Made by a program: the position numbers and the translations under genes. The notes below the pieces were generated by a model. That model did not search any database. It saw only the letters and a program-made list of their open reading frames with translations, and had not been told where the DNA came from. DNA of 64,000 nucleotides from Pseudomonas sp. JQ170C (GTDB lineage: Bacteria > Pseudomonadota > Gammaproteobacteria > Pseudomonadales > Pseudomonadaceae), in the NCBI RefSeq assembly GCF_035581345.1, contig NZ_CP141608.1:3130501-3194500 (forward strand), given 5' to 3'. Positions 51,916 through 60,738 of this stretch are shown piece after piece. Each line of letters begins with the position of its first letter. Position 1 is the first letter of the stretch.

Positions 51916-53022
51916 TCAATCGCGTTGAAATAGGGTGATGGTTACCGTGCCGTCGCTGCCGGACTGATGCGCAAGGGCCAGTTGCGCATCGGCGACCTGG
52001 CGTTGGCCAGCGCTCCCGCGCAGCTGGTACACAAGCTCTATGCACTGGGCCAGCGCGCTCGCCGCACCCGCCTGGCCCAATGACAGCAAGCCACCGGACG
52101 GGTTGATGACCAGATTGCCGCCGAAGGTGTTGTCGCCATCTTCGACCAGTTTCTCACCATTGCCTTCCGGACAGAATCCCAGCGCCTCGTAGAGCAACAA
52201 TTCGCTGACGGTGCTGGTGTCGTGCAGTTCGCAGACCGCAATCTCCTGCGGCCCCCTGCCCGCCTGCTCGTACAGATCCCGGGCGGCGGCGACGTTGACG
52301 TCGTAGTTGACGCCCGCAAAGGTCGCGCCCTGGACAAGGCCGTTGACCTGCTGCGGGGAGACGCAGGCCTGGGCGGCAACACGCACGACCGCACTGTGGC
52401 CGTGGCGCGCGGCAAACTCACTGGAACAGAGCAAGAGCGCGGCTGCTCCGGAACTGGCCCAGGCAAATTGCAGGTGGGTGAGCGGATCGGCAATCATCCG
52501 TGCCTGCAGCACCTGATCCATGGTCAACACGTCCTTGCACGCCGCCAGTGGATTGAGCGCGGCATGCTGGCGCGCCTTGACGGCGATCATGGCGAAGGTC
52601 TCCGGCCGGCTAAGGTAGCGCGCCATGTACTCGCGCGCCGTGGCGCCCAGGCGCGCCAAGCCCAGGGCGGGGGCCGGCATGGTCGGCTCCCCCTGTACCC
52701 CCAGCAGCAGAATGCTTTGTGCCTGCCCGAGGCTGATCGCCTGGCAGGCGCGCGCCAACACGGCACTGCCATCGGCGCTGTCCTGGGCAAAGAGGCTTAG
52801 CGGCACCTGCGCAAGCCCCAGCGGTTGCAGAGCACGCTGCAAGGTCGCGCCATCCACCTTGCCCGTGACGGCATACACCGCCGCCACCTGGCGCGCAGAC
52901 ACGCCGGCATCGGTGAGCGCCTGTCGTATCGTCGCGCCGATCAGCCCTGGCGGGTCCGGGCCCAGCACGGCGGGACTGAAGGGCGACATACCTACGCCAA
53001 TCACATTGACGCAACGTTGCAT
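51916..53022 (-). CDS. SCP2-thiolase-like protein lacking the nucleophile cysteine
   Basis: This 368-aa protein is collinear with the SCP2-type thiolase at 44185, but key residues are changed. The nucleophile Cys82 is Ser82 (FAQDSADGSAVLARA), HDC becomes HDT, and the C-terminal GHPLGATG is GQAGAAS, so the catalytic His is lost. Conserved framing (AVCELHDTSTVSELLLYE, FGGNLVINPSGGLL) shows the gene is intact and under selection. It therefore cannot be an ordinary thiolase. A structural partner or a retro-aldolase (Ltp2-like) role is possible, though no DUF35 partner is seen here. The start has AGGAGAG; MFE-2-like gene 63 bp upstream. Confidence 0.85.
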   Translation of the reverse strand: MQRCVNVIGVGMSPFSPAVLGPDPPGLIGATIRQALTDAGVSARQVAAVYAVTGKVDGATLQRALQPLGLAQVPLSLFAQDSADGSAVLARACQAISLGQAQSILLLGVQGEPTMPAPALGLARLGATAREYMARYLSRPETFAMIAVKARQHAALNPLAACKDVLTMDQVLQARMIADPLTHLQFAWASSGAAALLLCSSEFAARHGHSAVVRVAAQACVSPQQVNGLVQGATFAGVNYDVNVAAARDLYEQAGRGPQEIAVCELHDTSTVSELLLYEALGFCPEGNGEKLVEDGDNTFGGNLVINPSGGLLSLGQAGAASALAQCIELVYQLRGSAGQRQVADAQLALAHQSGSDGTVTITLFQRD

Positions 53023-53085
53023 CGTGCTCTCCTGAAATAGAAAAACTGCCGCTTCCGTTCATGGAAGCGGCAGGTGGCCAGGGAC

Positions 53086-54903
53086 TCAGGCCGGCACGGA
53101 CTCGAACAATTCGACCGCACCATTTTTCAACACGACAACGTCACGCTCCACGGCACGCATCTCGACGATGATGCGCGTCGACGACTCACGCCACATGCGG
53201 GTTTCCAGGGTGTCGCCCGGCATCACGATGGAAGCGAAGCGCGCGCGTACGCTCTTGAACAGGCGCGAGTCGTTTCCGCAGAAGGCCTTGATCACATGGC
53301 GGCCGAGGTAGCCGAAGGTGCACAAGCCATGCAGGAACGGTTTCTCGTAGCCGGCGTTGGCGGCGTAGTCCGGATCGATGTGCATCGGGTTCCAGTCGCC
53401 GCACAGGCGATAGAGCAGCGCCTGGTTGACCTCGGTCTTGTCGGCCAGTACCGCGTCGGGTTCACGCTGCGGCGCCACGTTGATTTCTTCGCTTGGCACA
53501 CGCTGCAGGCCCGCACCCGGCACACCCGGATAGAAACCGGTCACTTCGTTGTAGAACAGCGGCGTGCCGTGTTCGTCGGTGGTCTCGATGGCCAGGATGG
53601 TCACGGTGCTCTTGCCTTTGTCGATGGCCGACTTCAGGCGCATGGTGTGCTTGAGCTTGGCCTTGGGCGGCAATGGGCGATACATCACGGTGTACTGCTC
53701 GCCATGCAGGCCTTTGGCGAACGGCACGTTCAGCCCTTCGAGCTGCGGCTCGCCGGACTTGGCCGCCCGCAGGAACACTTCGGTGGCCGGCAACACGGCC
53801 ATGGTCGGCAGCACACGGAACTCGTCGCCGAGGAACTCGTTGACGTACTTCAGTTCGTCGCGGTCCAGCGGGTCCTTGGCGGCGCCGACGGCCAGTGCAT
53901 AGAGCGCGGCATCGTTCTGGTCGTATTCGGTTTCCAGAAGGGACACCGCTTTGCCCGCCACTTCCATGTCAACGAAGGCGTTGCCACCCTTGGTCGGCGA
54001 CTCCATGCGTACAAACAGCTCCTTGAGGCCCTCGGCACCGTCGGTGTGGTGTGCGCTGTGCTCATCGAACTGGGTGATGCGTGACCAGTTGTCGCGAACC
54101 AGCTCCGGGCTCAGGGTATCGGTGTGCAGGAAACGGCCGTGGGAACGCTCCCAACGGTATTTCGCATGGAAGCCGCCACCGACCTCGAACAGGCCGCCGG
54201 TGTCTGCGCATTCCTCGCTGCACAGCCAACCGACCAGGGGCGCACAGTCTTCAACCTTGATCTTGTCGTGCAGCTCCTGGGGGAACAGGCCGCTGGCGAT
54301 CACCATGCGCGACGCGGCGACCGGGGCAATGGTGTTGACGCGAATGTTCTTGCTCGCGCCTTCGATGGCCAGCGAATTGGCAAAACCGATCAGGCCGGAC
54401 TTGGCCGTGGAGTAGTTGCACTGGCCGAAGTTGCCGAAAATGCCGGCGCCGGAGGCGGTCATGATGATGCGGCCGTAGCCCTTCTCACGCATGATCGGCC
54501 ACACGGCGTGGGTCAGGCGGAAGGCACCCTTGACGTGAACGTCCTGGATCAGGTCCCACTGCGCTTCGGTCATCTTGTGGAACGAACTGTCGCGCAGGAC
54601 CCCGGCGTTGTTGATCAGGATGTCGACGGTGCCGAACACCTCGAGCGCGGTGGCGACGATTTTCTCGCCTTCGGTCACCGAGTTGTAGTCGGCGACAGCT
54701 TCACCCCCCAGGGCGCGGATTTCCGCGACCACGGCATCGGCCGCGGAACTGGAGGTACCCAGGCCTTCGGTGCTGACACCCAGGTCATTGACCACGACCT
54801 TGGCACCCCGGGAACCCAGCAGCAAGGCGTGGGCGCGTCCCAGGCCGTTGCCGGCGCCGGTGACAATGGCAACTTTGCCGTCAAAGCGAATTTCTTGAGA
54901 CAC
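53086..54903 (-). CDS. MFE-2-like fusion: (3R)-hydroxyacyl-CoA dehydrogenase + hydratase 2
   Basis: This 605-aa protein starts at GTG 54903 (AGGAGA 7 bp upstream). Residues 1-300 are an SDR (VTGAGNGLGRAHALLLGSRG, NNAGVLRDSSFHKM, ASGAGIFGNFGQCNYSTAKS with the Tyr/Lys pair) of the HSD17B4 type. Residues about 315-605 are a double-hotdog MaoC hydratase 2 with LLYRLCGDWNPMHIDP and FLHGLCTFGYLGRH near 515-545. Domain order equals eukaryotic peroxisomal multifunctional enzyme 2 without the SCP2 domain. It should convert 2-enoyl-CoA through (3R)-hydroxyacyl-CoA to 3-ketoacyl-CoA. Third gene of the operon, 22 bp after an acyl-CoA dehydrogenase. Confidence 0.92.
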   Translation of the reverse strand: MSQEIRFDGKVAIVTGAGNGLGRAHALLLGSRGAKVVVNDLGVSTEGLGTSSSAADAVVAEIRALGGEAVADYNSVTEGEKIVATALEVFGTVDILINNAGVLRDSSFHKMTEAQWDLIQDVHVKGAFRLTHAVWPIMREKGYGRIIMTASGAGIFGNFGQCNYSTAKSGLIGFANSLAIEGASKNIRVNTIAPVAASRMVIASGLFPQELHDKIKVEDCAPLVGWLCSEECADTGGLFEVGGGFHAKYRWERSHGRFLHTDTLSPELVRDNWSRITQFDEHSAHHTDGAEGLKELFVRMESPTKGGNAFVDMEVAGKAVSLLETEYDQNDAALYALAVGAAKDPLDRDELKYVNEFLGDEFRVLPTMAVLPATEVFLRAAKSGEPQLEGLNVPFAKGLHGEQYTVMYRPLPPKAKLKHTMRLKSAIDKGKSTVTILAIETTDEHGTPLFYNEVTGFYPGVPGAGLQRVPSEEINVAPQREPDAVLADKTEVNQALLYRLCGDWNPMHIDPDYAANAGYEKPFLHGLCTFGYLGRHVIKAFCGNDSRLFKSVRARFASIVMPGDTLETRMWRESSTRIIVEMRAVERDVVVLKNGAVELFESVPA

Positions 54904-54925
54904 GTTTGCTCTCCTATGATCGCGC

Positions 54926-56077
54926 TCACAACGTGCGAGCGATGATTTCCTTCATGATTTCGTTGGTACCGCCCCAGATCCGGTTGCCCCGGGTATCCAG
55001 GTACAGCCTGGCAATCGGGTATTCGGTCATGTAGCCATTGCCGCCATGCAACTGCAGGCACGCATCGACCACCCGGCTGCTGAGCTCGGCGGTCCAGTAC
55101 TTGGCCACGGCGGCCACTTCGGGCGTCAGTTCACCGCGCAGCAACAGCTCCATGCAGCTGTCGACCCACGAGCGGCCGATCTGGATTTCGGTCTTGAGTT
55201 GCGCCAGGGTGAAACGCGAGTTCTGGAAATCCAGCACCGGTTTGCCGAAGACCTTGCGCGTCCGGGTGTAGTCGAGGGTGTGGTCCAGCGCTGCCTCGGC
55301 CTGGGCCTGAAAGCCCGCTGCGCCGATGATGCGTTCCCACGCCAGGTCGTGCATCAGCTGATAGAACCCCTGCCCGGGCACACCCCCGAGGACGTTCTGC
55401 GCCGGCACCCGGCAATCGTCGAAGAACAGCATGCTGGTGTCCTGGGCGTGCAGGCCGATCTTTTCCAGCGGTTTGGAGCGGCTGAAGCCTTCGCGCTCTT
55501 TCTCGACGATGATCAGCGAGATGTCCTGGGCGCCCTTGCCGCTGTTGCCGGTCTTGCAGACCACAATGGCCAGGTCGCAGGACGAGCCGTTGGAGATGAA
55601 GGTCTTGGAGCCGTTCAGTACGTACGCGTCGCCATCGAGCGTCGCCCGGGTACGCACCGCCTGCAGGTCCGAGCCGGTGTTGGGTTCGGTCATGGCGATG
55701 GCGCCCACGGCTTCGCCGGCAATCATGCGCGGCAGCCAGGTCTGCTTCTGCTCTTGCGTGCCGTAGTTGAGGATGTAGAACGCCACCAGCCCGTGTACGC
55801 CGAAGCCCATCAGGCCCGAGGCGCCGATGCGCATGAATTCTTCGGAAAACACCAGGTCGAACAAGCGGTCGGCACCGGGGCCGCCATATTCCTCCGGCAT
55901 CGAAGGCAGCAGCATTCCCAGTTCACCGGCCTTGCGCCAGACCTCGCGGGGAACGCACTTGTCTTTTTCCCATTGGGCGTGGAAAGGCGCGACGTCCTGC
56001 TCCATGAAGCGGCGGCAGGCACGTCGAAATTCGTCATGTTCAGTGCTGAACAATGTGCGGGGGATCAGGTATTCCAT
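54926..56077 (-). CDS. Acyl-CoA dehydrogenase, long-chain/isovaleryl-like (383 aa, a)
   Basis: A single acyl-CoA dehydrogenase unit: AMTEPNTGSDLQAVRTRA, VLNGSKTFISNGSSCDLAIV, HGGNGYMTEYPIARLYLDTR and IWGGTNEIMKEI. The EGT Glu of medium-chain enzymes is Gly here; a Glu in LAWERIIGAAG sits where LCAD and isovaleryl-CoA dehydrogenase have their base. Its ATG at 56077 follows AGAGGAA and lies 22 bp after the sister gene. It is clearly paralogous to 56100-57245 and 60739-61881 but is the most diverged of the three. Confidence 0.9.
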   Translation of the reverse strand: MEYLIPRTLFSTEHDEFRRACRRFMEQDVAPFHAQWEKDKCVPREVWRKAGELGMLLPSMPEEYGGPGADRLFDLVFSEEFMRIGASGLMGFGVHGLVAFYILNYGTQEQKQTWLPRMIAGEAVGAIAMTEPNTGSDLQAVRTRATLDGDAYVLNGSKTFISNGSSCDLAIVVCKTGNSGKGAQDISLIIVEKEREGFSRSKPLEKIGLHAQDTSMLFFDDCRVPAQNVLGGVPGQGFYQLMHDLAWERIIGAAGFQAQAEAALDHTLDYTRTRKVFGKPVLDFQNSRFTLAQLKTEIQIGRSWVDSCMELLLRGELTPEVAAVAKYWTAELSSRVVDACLQLHGGNGYMTEYPIARLYLDTRGNRIWGGTNEIMKEIIARTL

Positions 56078-56099
56078 GGGTATTCCTCTGCAACCAGGA

Positions 56100-57245
56100 T
56101 CAGAGCGTGCGCCCGACCAGATCTTTCATGATGTCGTTGGCACCGCCGGCGATGCGCAGGACGCGGTGATCGAGGTAGTGACGGGCAACCGGGTACTCGA
56201 GCATGTAGCCGTTGCCGCCGTGCAGCTGCACGCACTCATCCACCACCTTGGTGTACAGGTCCGAGCACCACAATTTGGCCGAGGCGGCGGCCTCGGGGCT
56301 GAGCGTGCGGGCCAGGCACTGCTCCATGCAGCGGTCGACGTAGTTCTGCGACACCGCCAGTTGCATCTTCAGGTCGGCCAATTTGAAGCGGGTGTTCTGG
56401 AAGGCAAAGATCGGCTGGCCGAAGACCGTGCGATCCTTGGTGTACTCGAGCGTGCTTTGCAGCACGGCCTCGGCGCCGGCGACGCTGCTGATCGCGATGG
56501 ACAGGCGCTCCCAGGCCAGCTCCTTCATCAACTGGATAAAGCCCTGCCCCGCCACGCCGCCCAGCAGGTTTTCCTTCGGTACCCGGACGTTGTCGAAAAA
56601 CAGCATGGTGGTGTCCTGGGCATGCAGGCCGACCTTGCGCAACGGCTGGGAGCGGCTGAAGCCGGCGCGGTCGGCTTCGACCAGGATCAGCGAGATGTCC
56701 TGGGCGCCCTTGCCGGTGTTGCCGGTCTTGGCGACCACCACCACGACATCGCAGTTGCTGCCGTTGGAAATGAACGTCTTGGCGCCATTGAGGACATAGT
56801 CATCACCCTCGAGCACGGCGCGGGTCTTGACGGCCTGCAAGTCGGAGCCGGTATCGGGCTCGGTCATGGCCACCGCGCCAATGGCCTCGCCTGCCGCCAT
56901 CTTCGGCAGCCAGGTCTGCTTTTGCAGTTCACTGCCGAAATTCACCAGGTAGCCGGCGACGATGTCATGCACCCCGAAACCGATCAGCCCCGACGCCAGG
57001 CCGGCGCGGTAGATTTCCTCAGTGGCGACCATCGAAAAACGCCGATCCAGGCCCAGCCCGCCATAGGCTTGTGGCGTGGTGGCATTGAGCATGCCCAGCG
57101 CGCCGGCCTTCTCCCAGACAGCGCGTGGGACCCGGTGATCGGTTTCCCACTGTTCAAGGCAGGGAGCACACTCCTGAGCCAGGAAGCGTCGCACACTGCT
57201 GCGAAACTCCTCGTGCTCGTGGTCAAAAAGGCTACGCGCAATCAT
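56100..57245 (-). CDS. Acyl-CoA dehydrogenase, long-chain/isovaleryl-like (381 aa, b)
   Basis: ATG at 57245 (AGGAGAG 8 bp upstream) gives 381 aa; the upstream in-frame stretch crosses an operator and is rejected. Same core as its neighbour: AMTEPDTGSDLQAVKTRAVL, VLNGAKTFISNGSNCDVVVV, LHGGNGYMLEYPVARHYLDH and RIAGGANDIMKDL (EGT position is GGA). The Glu in LAWERLSIAIS is the likely catalytic base. First gene of the five-gene operon, 82 bp downstream of a CCCCC-N9-GGGGG box. Very similar to the gene at 60739, suggesting a recent duplication. Confidence 0.9.
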   Translation of the reverse strand: MIARSLFDHEHEEFRSSVRRFLAQECAPCLEQWETDHRVPRAVWEKAGALGMLNATTPQAYGGLGLDRRFSMVATEEIYRAGLASGLIGFGVHDIVAGYLVNFGSELQKQTWLPKMAAGEAIGAVAMTEPDTGSDLQAVKTRAVLEGDDYVLNGAKTFISNGSNCDVVVVVAKTGNTGKGAQDISLILVEADRAGFSRSQPLRKVGLHAQDTTMLFFDNVRVPKENLLGGVAGQGFIQLMKELAWERLSIAISSVAGAEAVLQSTLEYTKDRTVFGQPIFAFQNTRFKLADLKMQLAVSQNYVDRCMEQCLARTLSPEAAASAKLWCSDLYTKVVDECVQLHGGNGYMLEYPVARHYLDHRVLRIAGGANDIMKDLVGRTL

Positions 57246-57327
57246 GGGTGGTTCTCTCCTACAGTCGTCGGTTTGCCACCTTTGAAGGGGCTCTGAAACG
57301 ATCATAGGAGGCTGTATCGAAGATCCG

Positions 57328-57346
57328 CCCCCTCGGGGAGGGGGGG
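57328..57346. promoter_or_regulatory. CCCCC-N9-GGGGG operator (site g)
   Basis: CCCCCTCGGGGA and a run of seven G form the box 82 bp before the ATG at 57245. It is the probable operator of the five-gene operon. Confidence 0.6.
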
Positions 57347-57434
57347 ATTGAGAGAGGCCGCAGCGTGGCCGGTCGTGGGTGCGTGCCGTTGCCACGGGTT
57401 TTGTGCGGCCGGCACCGTGCTGCTGGCTCGATGC

Positions 57435-57453
57435 CCCCCCTTTCAGGGTTGGC
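57435..57453. promoter_or_regulatory. Weak second G/C-box (site h)
   Basis: A run of seven C followed by TTTCA and GGG then TTGG. The right arm is degenerate, and it lies 190 bp from the start codon. It may be a secondary or decayed site in the 560-bp gap 57246-57805. Confidence 0.25.
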
Positions 57454-57604
57454 ATGCCGGCGCACGAACCACCTTAGACTGCGTCGGCGAAACACCAGCC
57501 AGCCAGGTCACCGGCGCGTCCACGCAACGCCCCGCCCTGGTTGTTCTGGTGTTTTGCGCTTATTCGATCAGCCCAGTGGAAACGGGCCCTGTGGGAGCAG
57601 GCCA

Positions 57605-57794
57605 GTGGGAGCGGGCTTGCCCCGCGAGGCGGTGCAGCAGTCAGATCGCTATCGCGGGACAAGCCCGCTCCTACCGCGGTGTTCCGTTCTTGCGCACCGC
57701 GTCATAGCGAAACAATTCCGGTGGGAGCGGGTTTGCCCCGCGATGCGATGTAGCAGTCAGATCGCTATCGCGGGGCAAGCCCGCTCCTACAGTG
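57605..57794. repeat. Two tandem REPINs
   Basis: Two REP doublets (57605-57676 and 57721-57794) share the inner block CAGTCAGATCGCTATCGCGG, so one was copied from the other. They sit between the acyl-CoA dehydrogenase operon promoter and the LAL gene end. Confidence 0.85.
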
Positions 57795-57805
57795 GTGGTT
57801 TGCGT

Positions 57806-60487
57806 TTATTCGATCAGGTTGTTCTTGCGGGCCCAGGACACTGCGTCATAGCGGCTGGAAACGCCCAGCTTGGCGTAGATGTTTTTCAGGTTCCACTTCA
57901 CCGTTTCCAGCGAAATGTTCAGGGTCAGGGCCACGCGTTTGTTGGCCATCGCCTGGCTGATCAATTGCAAGATGGCCAGTTCCCGAGGCGTCAGCATGGC
58001 CGATGGGCCATTGGCCGAGGATTCGCTGGAGCGACCGCTACTTGCTGACCCGAAGCGCTCCAGCAACCGCCCCAGGTAGGCCTCGTCTTCGCTGCCCAGC
58101 GGCTTGCCGGCAAGCGCCGCAAGCATCTTGCGCAGCACTTCGCCTTCGTCGAGGAAGGTCCGCACCAGCCCCAGCCGACGCCCCAGGGACAAGGCTGCGA
58201 GCACGTGGGCCTGGGCCTGCTCCGGCTGCAGCAGGTCGGCATGGGCACAGGCTTCGAGCAGCTGGCCGGTGACCTGCAATTGCCCGCGGCTGAAGCGCTT
58301 GGCGTAGGCACTGAGAATCGCCAGTTCCTCGAGCGCCTTGTCCGGGTAGTTGGTGGCCAGCAGCAAGCGCGCCTGCGCCAGTGCCGCGATGGCCGGAATC
58401 TCGGCTTGAAAGCCTTGGGACTGTTGGTGCTGCGCGGCGATCGTTTGCAGCTTGGCAACCTTGTCGGCGGCGTGGGCCTTGTCGTTCTCCAGCAAGGCTA
58501 TGCGCGCCTGCTCGGCCAGGCAGTGGGCCAGGGCGCGATCCTGGCCGATGGTGCGAAAGTGGCGCTCCTGGCGCTCCAGAAACGCCATGGCCACCGACGC
58601 GCTGTCCTGCAGCAGGTCCAGGCGTGCCCGGCAGATCGTGGCGCGCAGCATGGTGTCGGGCATGGCCCACTGCAGCAGGCCATTGCGGTTGGCGAGAACT
58701 TCCCGCGCCTCGTCGATACGGTCCAGCTCACGGTAGACCTCGGCCAGCGTGGCAGCCCCCAGGTAGGCACTGGCGGCGCGGTGTCCATGCACCGTCACGG
58801 CGCGCGCCAGTTGTACCGAGCCGATGCGCTCGGCTTCATGTATCTGCCCGGCCTGCAAGTAACACAGGGTGCGCGCGCCTTCGGCCACCAAGGCCATTTC
58901 AGCATCGCGCTCGGCTTCGGGGATGGGGTTTTCATCCAGGCACTGCAAGGCTTCGTCGATCCTTCCTGCCGCCAGGTAGGCGATGGCCAGCAGCGCCGGT
59001 GCGCCGAAACGCGTGACCGAATAATCGTCCGACAGCGCCTGGAAATCCTTGAGCAGGCCAATGATCGGCTCGGAGCGATCGCGCTGGACCTCGATCGCCG
59101 CCTGCACCAGCGGCAGTCGATAGGCAACGTCGGCCTGCTGCGCAGCCCCGCTGCGGTGAAATTGCTCAAGCCAGGCTTCTGCCTTGGCCGGACGGGCCGT
59201 GAGCGCGTAGGCCAGGCAGCCGAGGAAGAACAGCCGCGGCCGCGAGAACAGGATGTCCTGCGGCAACCGGTCAAGCAGGCGCAGCAGCGGGCTCAGCTGG
59301 CTCAGGCTCCAGGTGGCCGGGGCCGCCCGCTCGATCAGCTCGGCGGCATAGCTGAGGTCGCCCGCCAGGGTTGCGTGGCGTACCGCCTCGGCCAGCAGCT
59401 TGCGTTCGGCGAACCAGCGCGCGGCGTGGTTGTGCAATTGGGTTTGGGCGGCACTGTCGCGACGCGCCAGGCGCGTGGCGAGGAAATCGCCGAACAGCGC
59501 GTGGAAGCGGTACCACGGCTGGCGATCATCGGCCTCGACGCGAAAGATCAGCAGGTTTTCTTCATCCAGGCGCTTGAGCATCGTCCCTGCCGCAGGATCA
59601 CCGGTGATGGCCTGCGCCAGGGAGGCGTTGAAACGCCGGCAGATGCTCACGCTCTCCATGAACGAGGCCAGCTCCGGCGGCAGGTGCGCCATCACATCCT
59701 CGGCCAGGTAGCTCTGCAAGTCGTCGGAGCGCCAGCCCATGTCGCGCAGGGCGCCACGGGACTGCGGATCGCTGCGCAGCAGAATGATCACCAGTTGCAG
59801 GGTGGCCGGCCAGCCGCTGGTGAGTTCGTGGATCTGATGCAGTTCCTCCGGGGTGAGCTTCATCGCCGGCAGGCTCTGTTCGAGGAAGGCGCGCGATTCG
59901 GCCAGGTCGAACGGCAATGCGGCGCAGTCAAGCTCCACCAATTGCCCGCCCAGGCGCAGGCGGCTGAAGCTCAGCGGCGGGCCGACACGGGAGGAGATAA
60001 CGAAATGCAGGTTTTCGGGGCTGTGATCCAGCAGCTTCTGCATCAGCTGATGGGCCCGCGGGTCGGTGACATGCTGGTAGTCGTCGATGACCAGGAACAG
60101 TTCCTTGTTGATGGCGCCCGCCCCTTCGACGATGGCCGCCACCACCTGGTCAAAGAACTCCGCGCGGGCACTTTCCAGGGGGATACCGCTGTCCAGGCCA
60201 ATACCCAGGCGCTGCAGCGCGCCGCGCAGGTAGGCGAAGAAAATCGACACATGCTTGTCATCGGCGCTCAGCGCAAGCCAGGCGACTTCGGCCCCGGAGC
60301 GCATCATCACCTGCCGCCACTGGGCCAGCAGCGTGGTCTTGCCAAAACCCGGGCTGCCGGTAATCAGCCCTACGCGGCATTGGCTCATGCCGCGCAGGTC
60401 CTCCAGCAGGCGTTCGCGCAGGATGGTCTGGGTGCCAATGCGCGGTGGCGCGAACTTTGTCGATACGAGCAGTTTGTCGGTATGCAT
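57806..60487 (-). CDS. LuxR/MalT-like (LAL) transcriptional regulator, full length
   Basis: ATG at 60487 is chosen because MHTDKLLVSTKFAPPRIG matches the family start; an upstream GTG at 60544 is possible. The 893-aa protein has Walker A GSPGFGKTTLLAQW near 40, Walker B LFLVIDDYQHV near 125, a winged-helix/TPR region, and a C-terminal LuxR helix-turn-helix (TPRELAILQLISQAMANKRV, ISLETVKWNLKNIYAKLGVS). It is the only intact LAL gene wholly inside the window. A G/C-box (site i) lies 214 bp upstream. It is the best candidate to bind the CCCCC-N9-GGGGG boxes, but this is inference. Confidence 0.9.
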   Translation of the reverse strand: MHTDKLLVSTKFAPPRIGTQTILRERLLEDLRGMSQCRVGLITGSPGFGKTTLLAQWRQVMMRSGAEVAWLALSADDKHVSIFFAYLRGALQRLGIGLDSGIPLESARAEFFDQVVAAIVEGAGAINKELFLVIDDYQHVTDPRAHQLMQKLLDHSPENLHFVISSRVGPPLSFSRLRLGGQLVELDCAALPFDLAESRAFLEQSLPAMKLTPEELHQIHELTSGWPATLQLVIILLRSDPQSRGALRDMGWRSDDLQSYLAEDVMAHLPPELASFMESVSICRRFNASLAQAITGDPAAGTMLKRLDEENLLIFRVEADDRQPWYRFHALFGDFLATRLARRDSAAQTQLHNHAARWFAERKLLAEAVRHATLAGDLSYAAELIERAAPATWSLSQLSPLLRLLDRLPQDILFSRPRLFFLGCLAYALTARPAKAEAWLEQFHRSGAAQQADVAYRLPLVQAAIEVQRDRSEPIIGLLKDFQALSDDYSVTRFGAPALLAIAYLAAGRIDEALQCLDENPIPEAERDAEMALVAEGARTLCYLQAGQIHEAERIGSVQLARAVTVHGHRAASAYLGAATLAEVYRELDRIDEAREVLANRNGLLQWAMPDTMLRATICRARLDLLQDSASVAMAFLERQERHFRTIGQDRALAHCLAEQARIALLENDKAHAADKVAKLQTIAAQHQQSQGFQAEIPAIAALAQARLLLATNYPDKALEELAILSAYAKRFSRGQLQVTGQLLEACAHADLLQPEQAQAHVLAALSLGRRLGLVRTFLDEGEVLRKMLAALAGKPLGSEDEAYLGRLLERFGSASSGRSSESSANGPSAMLTPRELAILQLISQAMANKRVALTLNISLETVKWNLKNIYAKLGVSSRYDAVSWARKNNLIE

Positions 60488-60701
60488 GTCCTGCCGGGTC
60501 TCCCATCCTGCCGAATCCGATGAAACAACGGGTCGGCGCTGCACGATCCGGATCGGCGAGGTGTGGCCATGTTCTGGCGATGGTCGGATTATTTACCCGA
60601 ATACAGGTAAATGTCAGCACGTGTCATCACCGCGAGCAGGTTGCCGCTTGCCTCGGTATCCGTTTTTGGCACAGATGGTGGCGGGGAAACCCGGCGGGCC
60701 A

Positions 60702-60721
60702 CCCCCCTCAATGGAGGGGGG
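60702..60721. promoter_or_regulatory. CCCCC-N9-GGGGG palindrome (site i)
   Basis: Six C, TCAATGGA and six G make one of the most symmetric boxes. It lies 18 bp beyond the stop of the acyl-CoA dehydrogenase at 60739 and 214 bp upstream of the LAL start. It might regulate the LAL gene or, as a hairpin, terminate the upstream transcript. Confidence 0.5.
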
Positions 60722-60738
60722 CCACCCAGGGTCAGGCG

